In this document: positions 43,756 to 51,977 of the stretch, one piece after another
Layout: every line of letters begins with the position of its first letter
How positions within the stretch are numbered: position 1 is the stretch's first letter
Source of the DNA: JANYGA01 sp031420415
Lineage (GTDB): Bacteria > Vulcanimicrobiota > Vulcanimicrobiia > Vulcanimicrobiales > Vulcanimicrobiaceae
Assembly: GCA_031420415.1 (NCBI GenBank)
Contig: JANOMT010000028.1
Span: 1-64,000 of the forward strand
Length of the DNA stretch: 64,000 bases
Reading direction: 5' to 3'
Program-made: the position numbers and the translations under genes
The notes under the pieces: model-generated
What the model was told of the DNA's origin: nothing
Seen by the model: the letters and a program-made list of their open reading frames with translations, nothing else
The model's database searches: none

Positions 43756-44793
43756 ATGCGCGGCGCCGAACAGCCTCCGCCAATGAATCGGCAAGCGTTC
43801 TTGGCCTCATCGGCCGCGCTCGTCGCGTTACCGCGCATCGCGAAAGCGACGGGCGGTCTCGACGTTGCGGGCCAAGCGGCTCAACATCCGATGCGCGTGT
43901 TGCTCGCGAGCGGCACCTTCGAGCTGCCGCGCCCGATCGACGCGTGGCATTTCGCGTGGGGAGAGCGGACCTACCGCGGGAGTTTTGCGACGATCGCGCT
44001 CCCCGATGGGCGCACGGGCCTCGTCAATACGCTTCCGCTCGATGCGTACCTCGCGGGCGTGTTGAGTAAAGAAGTCTCCCCCTCGTGGCCTGCCGCCTCG
44101 CAGCAAGCGCAGGCGATCGTTGCGCGGACGTACGCGCTCGGAAAACTTCGGCCGCTCAAACTCTACGACGTCGTTGCGAGCGAAGCCGATCAGCGCTACG
44201 ACGGGATCGACGGCGAATCGGTCGAGGGTCGCTCGGCAGTCGAAATGACCGGCGGCACGATCGTCACGTTCGCGGGCGCGCCCGCACATGTTGCCTACAG
44301 CAGTTGCTGCGGCGGTGAGACCGCCGATTCGGGCGATGTGTGGAACACGCCGTATCCCTATCTCCGTGCGATCGTCGATCCGCATTGCGCGAATTCACCC
44401 GGATATACGTGGCAAGTCGACGTTCCCACAACCGCGATGCAGAGCGCGTTCGGATCGGATCTCGCCGGCATCGGCACCTTGCGGGCAGTCGAACTCGCCG
44501 CAACGTCGCCCGCCGACCGGCCGCGCGCGATCCGCTTCATCGGCGAGAGCGCGACCTTCGAGGCGTCACCCAATCGCTTTCGGTCGTCGCTCGGAACGAG
44601 CGTCGTGCGTAGTACGTTCGTGCGCGCGGTCGCATTCGCGCCGGGAGCCAGCTCGGTAAGCGTAAGTGGCACGGGGCACGGTCACGGCGTCGGGCTCTGC
44701 CAATGGGGCGCACGCGAATTCGGCGCCGGTGGCGCGAGCGCGCACGACATCGTGGCGTTCTACTTCCCCGGTACCGATCTCGGGCGTGCCTAA
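43756..44793 (+). CDS. SpoIID/LytB-domain protein
   Basis: 345 residues from ATG 43756, which has AGGGG 7 bases upstream. N-terminal signal-like segment, then a SpoIID core with P-L-D-A-Y-L-A-G-V-L-S-K-E-V, Q-A-Q-A-I-V-A-R-T-Y-A, Y-S-S-C-C-G-G-E-T-A and the C-terminal G-H-G-H-G-V-G-L-C-Q-W-G-A. Family role in spore-formers is lytic transglycosylase activity on denuded peptidoglycan; non-sporulating bacteria also carry it. The end overlaps the queA start. Confidence 0.9.
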   Translation: MRGAEQPPPMNRQAFLASSAALVALPRIAKATGGLDVAGQAAQHPMRVLLASGTFELPRPIDAWHFAWGERTYRGSFATIALPDGRTGLVNTLPLDAYLAGVLSKEVSPSWPAASQQAQAIVARTYALGKLRPLKLYDVVASEADQRYDGIDGESVEGRSAVEMTGGTIVTFAGAPAHVAYSSCCGGETADSGDVWNTPYPYLRAIVDPHCANSPGYTWQVDVPTTAMQSAFGSDLAGIGTLRAVELAATSPADRPRAIRFIGESATFEASPNRFRSSLGTSVVRSTFVRAVAFAPGASSVSVSGTGHGHGVGLCQWGAREFGAGGASAHDIVAFYFPGTDLGRA

Positions 44794-45892
44794 CGATCCC
44801 GATGCGCTTCGTCTGACCGATGCGTATCGTTACGAACTTCCGCCGCAACGGATTGCGAAAACGCCCGCGGAACCTGCCGATGCCGCGCGCCTACTCGTCG
44901 TGGGTGACATCGGGTGCGACGACCGCACGTTCGCATCGTTTGCCGACCATCTTCGCCAGGACGATGTTTTAGTCATAAATGAAACGCGCGTCATCGCCGC
45001 CCGGTTACACGGCACGCGCGAGCGCGGCGGGGGCGCGGCGGAAGTGCTCCTCTTGCGTCCGGCAATGGGTGGCGCGTTCGATCTACGCGCACGCGCGTGG
45101 CACGCGCTCGTCCGTCCGGGACGACGCTTGCGAACGGGGGATCGCGTCCGCTTCGCCTGGACGGACGACGATTCGCGCGACGGTGCGACGGTCGCCTCGA
45201 TCGACGAAGTTCGCGAAGACGGATCGCGCGTCGTGCGCTTTGCCGATGATTGCGATCTTGGGAAGCTGATGGATTGCTGCGGCGAGTTACCGCTGCCGCC
45301 GTACGTCGGCGAAGGCGACGCCGCACGCTCGGCTCGCTATCAAACGGTCTTCGCGCGCGTGCCCGGCAGCGTCGCGGCGCCGACGGCCTCGCTCCATTTC
45401 ACGCGACGCGTCCTCGACGCGATTCGCGTACGCGGCGTCACGATCGTCCCGCTCGTGCTCGACGTCGGAATCGGTACCTTCAAACCGATGGCCGGCGACC
45501 GCATCGACGACCACACGATGCACGCCGAGCGCTACGACATCCCCGAGATGACCGCAACGATCGTCAACGATGCCAAACGCGCGGGCAGACGCGTCGTCGT
45601 CGCGGGCACGACTGCGATGCGCGCGCTCGAAGCTTCGGCGCGCGCGGACGGGTACGTGCACGCCGGTGCGGCAGAAACCGATATTTTCATCACACCGGGC
45701 TTCAACTTTCGCGTGACGGACGCTCTGCTGACGAATTTTCATCTCCCCGCATCGACGCTGCTCGTACTCGTGACGGCGTTCGGCGGCTACGACGCGGTCA
45801 TGCGAGCGTACGCGCACGCGATCGTGCGCGAGTATCGGTTTTTTTCGTTCGGTGATGCGATGTTCGTAACGCGCCCGAACGCAACGGTCTAA
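44786..45892 (+). CDS. queA: tRNA preQ1(34) S-adenosylmethionine ribosyltransferase-isomerase
   Basis: 368 residues from GTG 44786. Transfers and isomerises the ribosyl moiety of SAM to preQ1 at tRNA position 34 in queuosine synthesis. Family segments: Y-x-L-P-P-Q-R-I-A-K-x-P, N-E-T-R-V-I-A-A-R-L-H-G, P-T-A-S-L-H-F-T, H-x-M-H-A-E-R-Y and T-N-F-H-L-P-A-S-T-L. Start lies inside the spoIID end; its stop interlocks with the stop of the convergent gene at 45889. No tgt or other queuosine genes are in view. Confidence 0.95.
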   Translation: MPNDPDALRLTDAYRYELPPQRIAKTPAEPADAARLLVVGDIGCDDRTFASFADHLRQDDVLVINETRVIAARLHGTRERGGGAAEVLLLRPAMGGAFDLRARAWHALVRPGRRLRTGDRVRFAWTDDDSRDGATVASIDEVREDGSRVVRFADDCDLGKLMDCCGELPLPPYVGEGDAARSARYQTVFARVPGSVAAPTASLHFTRRVLDAIRVRGVTIVPLVLDVGIGTFKPMAGDRIDDHTMHAERYDIPEMTATIVNDAKRAGRRVVVAGTTAMRALEASARADGYVHAGAAETDIFITPGFNFRVTDALLTNFHLPASTLLVLVTAFGGYDAVMRAYAHAIVREYRFFSFGDAMFVTRPNATV

Positions 45893-46380
45893 CGTACCTC
45901 GAGCCGAAACGAGACCTCGTTTGCGCGCTCGCCGTTGCGGACCCGCGCGCGCACGCGAACCGTGTACGTCGCGCCGATGGCATCGGTCGAGAGCGTGAGC
46001 GGAAGCGTCGCCCGGCCATCGACCACGTCGACGTCGTAGCTGCGTGGATCGACACGCGAGACATCGTCGCCCTCGACGGCGGCCGCAAATCGACACGCGG
46101 CTTCGAGGCATGCGAACCGCAGTTTTCGCTTGCCGGATAGGGCGGCCCGCGGTCCGTCGACGCGCACGACGAGCGATTGCGCAAACTCCGTCTCGTAACC
46201 AGGTCCCGTCGATGCTGCGAAAGCGTGCGCGCGTTGCCGAGCGCCCGCGACGATCGTGAGTCGAAGTGTCGACGCAAGCGGGGCGGTCGACGTATGCACG
46301 ACGCGTGCGCTCCCGAGCGCGCAGCCGAAGGCGATGACACCTATGGCGAGTGCCGACAGCGCGACGGACGCGCGCGTCAC
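45889..46380 (-). CDS. Small lipoprotein of unknown function
   Basis: 163 residues from GTG 46380. Signal peptide with a possible lipobox ending at Cys20 (V-I-A-F-G-C). The mature part is a beta-rich domain ending in alternating strands (R-V-R-A-R-V-R-N-G... E-V-S-F-R-L-E-V-R), fibronectin-III-like in feel but without a diagnostic motif. It begins one base after the truncated prepilin-peptidase gene and shares stop bases with queA. Confidence 0.55.
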   Translation of the reverse strand: MTRASVALSALAIGVIAFGCALGSARVVHTSTAPLASTLRLTIVAGARQRAHAFAASTGPGYETEFAQSLVVRVDGPRAALSGKRKLRFACLEAACRFAAAVEGDDVSRVDPRSYDVDVVDGRATLPLTLSTDAIGATYTVRVRARVRNGERANEVSFRLEVR

Positions 46381-46381
46381 G

Positions 46382-46672
46382 CTAGTAATGGAACGTCTGG
46401 GCCGCATACACGCCGCCGCCGATCGCGCCCGCAACCTCCAGCAGCACGACGTGCAGCGGAATGAAGGCCTTGCAAAAGCGACACCTGCCGCGCAAGATCA
46501 GCCAGGACAGGATTGGAACGTTGTCCCATGGCCGGATACGTTTGTTGCAGACCGCGCAATGCGAAGGCGGTCGCACGAGCGATTCGCGCAGCAACAATCG
46601 ATCGATCGCCAGCGCGACGAACGAACCGAGCGCGGCGCCGAGCGCGACGCAAAAGACGATGGCGATCTCCAC
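46382..46672 (-). CDS. Prepilin peptidase N-terminal domain, protease domain missing
   Basis: 96 residues. Hydrophobic N-terminus, then the A24 N-terminal (DiS_P_DiS) domain: S-H-C-A-V-C...P-I-L-S-W-L-I-L-R-G-R-C-R-F-C, two CxxC pairs flanking P-W-D-N-V-P, and a second hydrophobic segment ending in the stop. Complete enzymes are about 250 residues, and the aspartic-protease domain with its two catalytic Asp is absent. This domain carries the methyltransferase-associated half in bifunctional enzymes. It is either a stand-alone domain or a truncation. Three pseudopilin genes lie at 1-1330. Confidence 0.7.
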   Translation of the reverse strand: MEIAIVFCVALGAALGSFVALAIDRLLLRESLVRPPSHCAVCNKRIRPWDNVPILSWLILRGRCRFCKAFIPLHVVLLEVAGAIGGGVYAAQTFHY

Positions 46673-46778
46673 GCCCGATGGTTGGCCGCCCTCGCATCGG
46701 TCCCCCTATATTTCGCGGCCGAGCACGTGCGTCGTGCGAGAACCACCCCCGCTCGTCACCGTGGATCGCGTTCCCGCA

Positions 46779-47910
46779 TTACCGCGATGGACGAATACGC
46801 CAGTGCTCGACCGAATCATACGGTAACGTACCGTTGGCGACGAATCCGTCGACGTTGCGCGGGATCACGTCGAGTTCGCGACTTTGGTAGAGCGGCAATA
46901 AGGGAACGTCGTTTGCGACGAGTCGCTGGACGCGCGCGAGTTCCGCACGTCGAGCTTTGTCGTCGAGAGCGTACGCCGAATCACGCAAGGCCGCATCGAC
47001 GTGCGGATTGCAATACCGCGCGTCGTTATAGCCGTGCGGTGCGCGTTCTCGACACGCGAAGAGCCACGAGACGTCGGGGTCGACGTTGCTGGAATAACGG
47101 GCGAGTGCGAGATCGAATTTGCCGAGCACGAACGCTCCGCCGTCTTCGGCCCGGTCCCAGGCGCCAGCCGGCGCGATCGAGATCGGCGGCGGCCGCACCC
47201 GGGTCGTACGTCGGCCACGGCGCGTGTGGATCGTCCGCGTAGCTGAAAAGACCCCGCCACGCGTCGTGGGCTGTCGCGAAGCCGCGCGTGACGTCGGCGA
47301 CGAGACGCACGCGGTCGATGCCACGCGCGATCGCGCGACGGATGCGACGGTCGGCGAACACACCGCGCTCCGTATTGAACGCAACGATCGAGGCACCGGT
47401 ATAAGGGAGATTCGACGTGCGGTATCGGGGCAGTGCGGCGTAGTGCGAGCCGAGGCCGACGTCGCCGCCGAGCAGCGCGTCGAGTTCGCCCGTTTTGAGC
47501 TGCACGAGCGCGGTCGTCGATTCGGGGAGGTTGGCAACGAGATGAACGACGCTGCCACGATCCCACGCCGCCACACGGTACGGCCCCGAACCGATCGGCT
47601 TGGCATTGAAGGCCACGTCGTTGAGTTCGGGTTCGTTTGCGAGCAGATGCGCGGGCAGGATCGCGTAGTTGCTATCCGGTGTGAAGAAGAGGTCGACGAT
47701 CGCGGCATCGCGTTCGCGCAGTCGGACGACGACGGTATGCGCATCCGGCGCCGCGACGTCGCGTAATCGAACGTATGGATCGCGCGGACCGTGAAGACCA
47801 CGTCGGCAGCCGTCAGCGGTGTGCCGTCTTGCCAGCGGACGTCGTCGCGTAAGCGATACGTAATCGTGCGGCCGTCGGGCGATATTCCGCCGTTGCGGCG
47901 GGTCGGCACC
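46779..47910 (-). pseudogene. Solute-binding protein family 5 remnant (truncated, two frameshifts)
   Basis: Reading frames assemble into the C-terminal three quarters of a peptide/nickel ABC-transporter binding protein: G-G-I-S-P-D-G-R-T-I-T-Y-R-L-R, W-Q-D-G-T-P-L-T-A-A-D-V-V-F-T, then after a shift near 47780 V-A-A-P-D-A-H-T-V-V-V-R-L and I-G-S-G-P-Y-R-V. After a second shift near 47150 come Y-S-S-N-V-D-P-D and L-L-P-L-Y-Q. The N-terminal part is missing; homology stops where the 3' end of the neighbouring lipoprotein gene begins. No transporter partner genes are nearby. Assembly errors could explain single shifts but not the missing 5' end. Confidence 0.75.
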
Positions 47911-47949
47911 GCACGCACGCGGCGCTTTGTCCGATCGCGATGTATCGCC

Positions 47950-49470
47950 CTACCCGGACGTGGAGTCGCTGCCACATCCGATGCGCTGGTGTTTTGGGTC
48001 GAAGAGTGGCGACGTGACGCCCGACCCACCGCTGCTTTCGATGGGAGCGACGTTGAAGACGCTCAGAATAAAATTGATCACTTTCGCAACGGAGGGCGGC
48101 ATCCGATACCCGACGCCGGCCTTGACCCAAGCCTGCATGTCGACTTGCCGACACGTGACACCGACGATAACGCTTCCCGCATCCGAGCCCCGCGTTACCC
48201 CGGCCGTCAATCCGAGTCCTACGAAGGGGCCGGTGACGAAGCCAAAGGCACCAATGCCGACGATCGCTCGCACTTCGTAGGTGATGATGAGGGCGTTGAT
48301 GCCCAATGAGATGCCCGAGATCGAATCCATCAAACTTTTACGCACGATGAAACTCCCGGGTCCGCTGGCACTGCACGTGCTGTAGTGGCATTCCATCTTG
48401 AGCGAACCCGCGAGCGCGTAATCACCGCCGGCCGTAAACTTCGAATTTTTTGCCGTAAAAAGAGTTTCCAGCATGAACGTCTGGTGTAGCGTGAACGCGA
48501 GTGGAACCGGTCCCCCGAGTGGGACGCTCAGATCTATCGGTAAGAAGACGAGCTTCTTGAGGTTATCTTTCGGCGCGAAGTCAGCATTGCTGCTCGCTTC
48601 GAAATTTAACGTCAGCCCGGCCGTGTTATGCACCTCGAATTTTGCGGTCTCGATCCCGCGCGTCGTGATGTTGATGTCATACGAAACGTACGGATCAAGC
48701 ATATGCAGTGCGACCGATCCGTGTACCTGAACGGGAGCCAGGGCAGCGTTCTTCACGGGGCTGTTGAAATTCATACTCAAACCGCCGTCGGTAAACGGGT
48801 TAAAGCTGAAGCTCGGTGTGATCACTTCGGGAGGCGGCCCGATTCCCGGCGGCAGCAACGATGCTTGGGCAAGCTGCAGCGGCAAGCGCGCGGGACGGCT
48901 TTCGTTGAAGCTCGCAAAGACCGGTTGGATATCCGCGACGCGCGGCAATGATGGAACGGGCGCAGCCGCGAGCGAGGTTTCGGCGCCCGGCCAATCCGGA
49001 GCCGAATACGATCGCATCGCGCCGGCATCGACGGTTTGATTTCCGGAAAGATGCGCTTGTTGAATGACGTCGGTGAGTTGAACGGGACCGAGGGTGATGC
49101 CGAGATCATTACCGTTGTGTGCAACGTGCAACACGCGGCCGACACCGCGGCCGGTGAGGAACATGATCTTGCCGGGCATCAGATCCGCTGCGCCCGGGGC
49201 GCTCGCATCGATCGTCCACGTCAGACCGTTGGAACTCACGGAGCGAACGGCCGACGCGCCACCCTGCGGAATGATGACGTCGGGTTGATAGACGACCTCG
49301 GAGTTGCGTGTGGGTGCGACGCCGTATTGAAGCTCGGCATCGCTCAAGGAAACGGTGGGGCCTTGGGAGGATGTTGCGCTGCCAGAAGCTCCTGTCGACC
49401 GACTCGCGCAGCCTCCTAACAGCGCAGTCGCCAGAAAGAGCGCGAGAGGAATCACGAGCAGCGTCTTCAT
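47950..49470 (-). CDS. Large lipoprotein of unknown function
   Basis: 506 residues. Lipobox L-G-G-C (Cys21). N-terminal third contains Y-Q-P-D-V-I-I-P-Q-G-G and W-T-I-D-A, a middle Pro-rich stretch, then a long beta-rich region with alternating hydrophobics (V-S-Y-D-I-N-I-T-T-R-G). Near the C-terminus is a Gly-rich segment with alternating hydrophobic residues. No family recognised. A degenerate copy of its N-terminal region occurs on the other strand at 54648-54974. The upstream region carries the tandem TCGGACG repeat 24 bases before the ATG. Confidence 0.7.
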   Translation of the reverse strand: MKTLLVIPLALFLATALLGGCASRSTGASGSATSSQGPTVSLSDAELQYGVAPTRNSEVVYQPDVIIPQGGASAVRSVSSNGLTWTIDASAPGAADLMPGKIMFLTGRGVGRVLHVAHNGNDLGITLGPVQLTDVIQQAHLSGNQTVDAGAMRSYSAPDWPGAETSLAAAPVPSLPRVADIQPVFASFNESRPARLPLQLAQASLLPPGIGPPPEVITPSFSFNPFTDGGLSMNFNSPVKNAALAPVQVHGSVALHMLDPYVSYDINITTRGIETAKFEVHNTAGLTLNFEASSNADFAPKDNLKKLVFLPIDLSVPLGGPVPLAFTLHQTFMLETLFTAKNSKFTAGGDYALAGSLKMECHYSTCSASGPGSFIVRKSLMDSISGISLGINALIITYEVRAIVGIGAFGFVTGPFVGLGLTAGVTRGSDAGSVIVGVTCRQVDMQAWVKAGVGYRMPPSVAKVINFILSVFNVAPIESSGGSGVTSPLFDPKHQRIGCGSDSTSG

Positions 49471-49493
49471 AATCGCTACGGTGCTAAAACGTT

Positions 49494-49511
49494 CGTCCGA
49501 AAAGCGTCCGA
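49494..49511 (-). promoter_or_regulatory. Tandem heptamer operator (site 1)
   Basis: Coding-strand TCGGACG-CTTT-TCGGACG, both halves perfect, 11-bp period, ending 24 bases before the ATG of the 506-residue lipoprotein. A TAGCAC hexamer follows 7 bases after the second half as a possible -10. Same geometry as six other sites in this region. Confidence 0.7.
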
Positions 49512-49598
49512 TTCGAGTAAAGGCTCTCGAGCGCGATCTGACGCTCGACGCCGCAACGACGAGCGCCGATCGATAATGTATAAACCGGTCGGAACGAC

Positions 49599-50036
49599 TT
49601 AAAGATGTCGTAGTGCTGCGGCGAGTACTTTTTCACTCGTCGCCATGTCCGTGGTGAAGCCTTTCATGTCGATAACTCGTGCACTTACGAACATCCCACC
49701 TTTGATCGCCGTCGCGCCGAAGGTGTGCATGGGATCGGCACGAGCTTGCGATTGACTTTCGGCGAGCTTGGGCCCTGACGCCGTAATGAGCGTGAACAAT
49801 AAACCACGCCCCACACGTTCTTTCGGATTATACCCGCAAGCGGAATGCGTCGAATCGCGTTCCGGACGTGCGCTTGCAGCCCGGCCGACCGAGAGAGAAT
49901 TCCCGACGATCGATTCTATTTCTGCAAGCGGAAGGACGCTGCAGGCGAGCCGCGGTGACGCGGCCGCGGAGCCGATCGTAGCAGCTGTGATGATTGCCGA
50001 GGCAAAGAGACAAACACAAGGTGAGGAAAGTTTCAT
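49599..50036 (-). CDS. Small secreted protein, family A copy 1
   Basis: 145 residues from ATG 50036, preceded by GAAAGG; GTG 50045 is possible. Signal peptide with A-A-A-S-P cleavage region, then the family core: A-C-S-V-L-P-L-A-E-I-E-S-I-V-G-N-S-L, a Cys-containing S-A-C-G-Y middle, and a C-terminal helix ending A-A-A-L-R-H-L. The C-x-L-x(2)-A-E-x(3)-I-V-G motif recalls DUF3558-like proteins but that is only a resemblance. The best-preserved of at least six paralogues within 6 kb. Own heptamer operator upstream. Confidence 0.65.
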   Translation of the reverse strand: MKLSSPCVCLFASAIITAATIGSAAASPRLACSVLPLAEIESIVGNSLSVGRAASARPERDSTHSACGYNPKERVGRGLLFTLITASGPKLAESQSQARADPMHTFGATAIKGGMFVSARVIDMKGFTTDMATSEKVLAAALRHL

Positions 50037-50092
50037 TGGAAGCACCTTTCAATGTATGACGTAAGGTCGTGCGTGAACGCTAGCAGTGTTAG

Positions 50093-50110
50093 CGTCCGAA
50101 ACGAGTCCGA
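50093..50110 (-). promoter_or_regulatory. Tandem heptamer operator (site 2)
   Basis: Coding-strand TCGGACT-CGTT-TCGGACG, 11-bp period, about 57 bases before the ATG at 50036. TAGCGT follows 10 bases after the second half as a candidate -10. Confidence 0.68.
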
Positions 50111-50141
50111 ACACGTGCGCCGCAAGCCGTCCACGATACGC

Positions 50142-51095
50142 CTAAATGACGACGACCGTCGAGATCATATGTTCGGTGTCGTCGTGGAAGACACAATGCA
50201 CCGTATACGTTCCGGCTTTGGTGAACGTTAGGCTATAGCTCTGGCCCGGAAAGAGGATCCCGGAATTCGAAAACGCCGATCCATCGAAGGTCGTGTTTCC
50301 CGTCGGCGCTCCCGGTGGCCTGATCGTCGGGAACGGCTGGCCGTTTGCTCCGATCGAGACAGTGTGTGGTTCGTTATTCGAGAGATTGGTCCACGTCAGC
50401 GTCGTGCCGACCGGGATCGTGACAGATTGGTCGGAGAGCGACGGCGACGATAGGAACCGGAGCACGGTCGAAGATGCGACGGGCGCTCCACCGGATACCG
50501 CAGGCGAGATGCCGACAGCAAGGTGCGTGCCATCCACGGGGTATGGGAACGTGGCGAGTGAAGCCGACGCGGATGTGAGATCGGTGCTTTGGCCAGTTGC
50601 AGCCATGGCATCGAGCTGCGCTTGCGTTTGCGGATACGCCGTCCCGGCTGCGCGAACCAGTACCGTCCCGATCATGCCCGGATGGATGAGGCATCGGTAC
50701 GTATAGGTACCGACTTTCGTAAACGTCATCGAGTAACTCCCACCGAGCAATTGAAAACCCGAACTCGAATACGCCGTGCCGTCAGTGGTCATCGATCCAC
50801 TCGGCTTCGCGACGTTCGGGTCGCTCGGTGGCGGCACGGGTTGGCCTGCGGGAACGATGGCTACCGTGTGTGGTTCTCCCGTGGGAAACGCCCACGAAAC
50901 GGTATCGCCGACGTTGATGGAAAGCGATGCCGGGTAGAAGTTAAGGCCCTGGAGGGCTTGGTTTTGGTCTTGCGCGCCCGTTACGATCGCAAACGTAGAA
51001 GCTTGCGGCGCGTTGGGAGTGAGGGTTGTTGTGCTTCCACTACTGCATGCGGTAAAAGCAAGCGATGCAGCGATAAGCACGGTAGGCAAACGCAT
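50142..51095 (-). CDS. Double-cupredoxin (plastocyanin-like) lipoprotein
   Basis: 317 residues. Lipobox F-T-A-C (Cys17). Two tandem plastocyanin/azurin-like domains, each with a full type 1 copper ligand set: domain 1 His76, Cys135, His138, Met141 (C-L-I-H-P-G-M), and domain 2 His244, Cys301, His304, Met310 (C-V-F-H-D-D-T-E-H-M). The domains are linked by about 50 Ala/Thr-rich residues. Likely a surface-exposed or periplasmic electron carrier able to hold two copper centres. Preceded by a heptamer operator and a GAAAGG ribosome-binding site. No cognate oxidase is nearby. Confidence 0.85.
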   Translation of the reverse strand: MRLPTVLIAASLAFTACSSGSTTTLTPNAPQASTFAIVTGAQDQNQALQGLNFYPASLSINVGDTVSWAFPTGEPHTVAIVPAGQPVPPPSDPNVAKPSGSMTTDGTAYSSSGFQLLGGSYSMTFTKVGTYTYRCLIHPGMIGTVLVRAAGTAYPQTQAQLDAMAATGQSTDLTSASASLATFPYPVDGTHLAVGISPAVSGGAPVASSTVLRFLSSPSLSDQSVTIPVGTTLTWTNLSNNEPHTVSIGANGQPFPTIRPPGAPTGNTTFDGSAFSNSGILFPGQSYSLTFTKAGTYTVHCVFHDDTEHMISTVVVI

Positions 51096-51162
51096 GAGAC
51101 GGTCCTTTCAAGGCCAGATGTCGAGTTGGTAAGCTCTGTAAAACGAACCATGACCGACATAC

Positions 51163-51180
51163 CGTCCGAATAGCGTCCGA
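51163..51180 (-). promoter_or_regulatory. Tandem heptamer operator (site 3)
   Basis: Coding-strand TCGGACG-CTAT-TCGGACG, both halves perfect, 11-bp period, 68 bases upstream of the double-cupredoxin ATG. Confidence 0.7.
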
Positions 51181-51186
51181 GCAACC

Positions 51187-51469
51187 TTAGATTTTTTGTA
51201 AAATTGCGGCGAGCGCATTTTTGCTTTTCACAAAATCGAAGCCTTCGACCCCCGCAACGCTCACACTAACCGCAGTCGGAAATTATTAAGGCACCTAGAC
51301 GCTTTATTGAGCTAGGCTTGAAGACCGGAGAGCCTCCAATAATGGCGTGTCCTTCCGAAATCGGAAGCCCGTTGCAGGCGAGCTGCGGTAATGCGTTTGC
51401 TGGGGCAATCGTTGCCACGCCAATAAGCGCCGAGGCAAAGAGATCGAGATATCGTGAGGGAGCATTCAT
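51187..51469 (-). pseudogene. Small secreted protein, family A copy 2 (internal deletion)
   Basis: The 5' part encodes a signal peptide and the family core (L-P-Q-L-A-C-N-G-L-P-I-S-E, I-I-G-G-S-P) and stops prematurely at TAG. Immediately afterwards another frame encodes the family C-terminus V-S-V-A-G-V-E-G-F... A-L-A-A-I-L-Q-K-I with its normal TAA. The central part is deleted and the two ends are out of frame. The heptamer operator is also not recognisable upstream of it. Confidence 0.75.
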
Positions 51470-51536
51470 CGAAAAGAGCTTTCCTTTCGTTTAATCGGCG
51501 GATGCAAACGCCGACATTGCGGCCCGAGATTCCGGA

Positions 51537-51911
51537 TTAGATCTTCTGAAGAACGGCAGCGAGAAGTTTATTGCTCGCTGCCAAATCGATCGCATCGCGG
51601 GTCGCGACGCGGACGGCTGCGAACACACCGGCGGTTTTTGTTGATTTGGCGCGATATTTTGCATTCATTGCCGCGAGCTTGGAAGCCGGTGCATAAACGA
51701 GATTGAGCAACGCGCTACGCCCCGATCCATCCCTCGCGCCGTCGATTTGTGTCAGTAAGTTCTTATCGGGATTGAGAATCGAAACAGAATCTCCGATGAT
51801 TGCGCGCACATCAGCAATCGAAATGATGTTGCATGCGACACGCGGTGACGCGTCTACGGAGCCAATCGTGAATGCGGTTGTCACGGCAACGGCTCCGAGA
51901 CACCTTTCCAT
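51537..51911 (-). CDS. Small secreted protein, family A copy 3 (altered start)
   Basis: 124 residues. The mature region is intact: S-P-R-V-A-C-N-I-I-S-I-A-D-V-R-A-I-I-G-D-S, a central basic stretch, and the terminal helix A-S-N-K-L-L-A-A-V-L-Q-K-I. Compared with copy 1 the first residues of the signal peptide are lost. The AAAGGTG that serves as ribosome-binding site in sister genes here lies inside the frame, directly after the ATG used. The gene may therefore start poorly or be decaying. A heptamer operator with one weaker half lies upstream. Confidence 0.6.
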   Translation of the reverse strand: MERCLGAVAVTTAFTIGSVDASPRVACNIISIADVRAIIGDSVSILNPDKNLLTQIDGARDGSGRSALLNLVYAPASKLAAMNAKYRAKSTKTAGVFAAVRVATRDAIDLAASNKLLAAVLQKI

Positions 51912-51949
51912 TAAGGGCTGAGTTCGTACGCTACCTTAAGCGACGTTGC

Positions 51950-51967
51950 TCTCCGATAAGCGTCCGA
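51950..51967 (-). promoter_or_regulatory. Tandem heptamer operator (site 4)
   Basis: Coding-strand TCGGACG-CTTA-TCGGAGA: first half perfect, second half with two changes, 11-bp period kept, 39 bases before the ATG of copy 3. Confidence 0.6.
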
Positions 51968-51977
51968 ACTCGTGCGC

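Noticed and set aside
51500..51530. Heptamer operator upstream of the pseudogene at 51187-51469
   Set aside because: Only partial matches (GCCGA, GCCCGA) with a 13-base rather than 11-base period; treated as absent or decayed.
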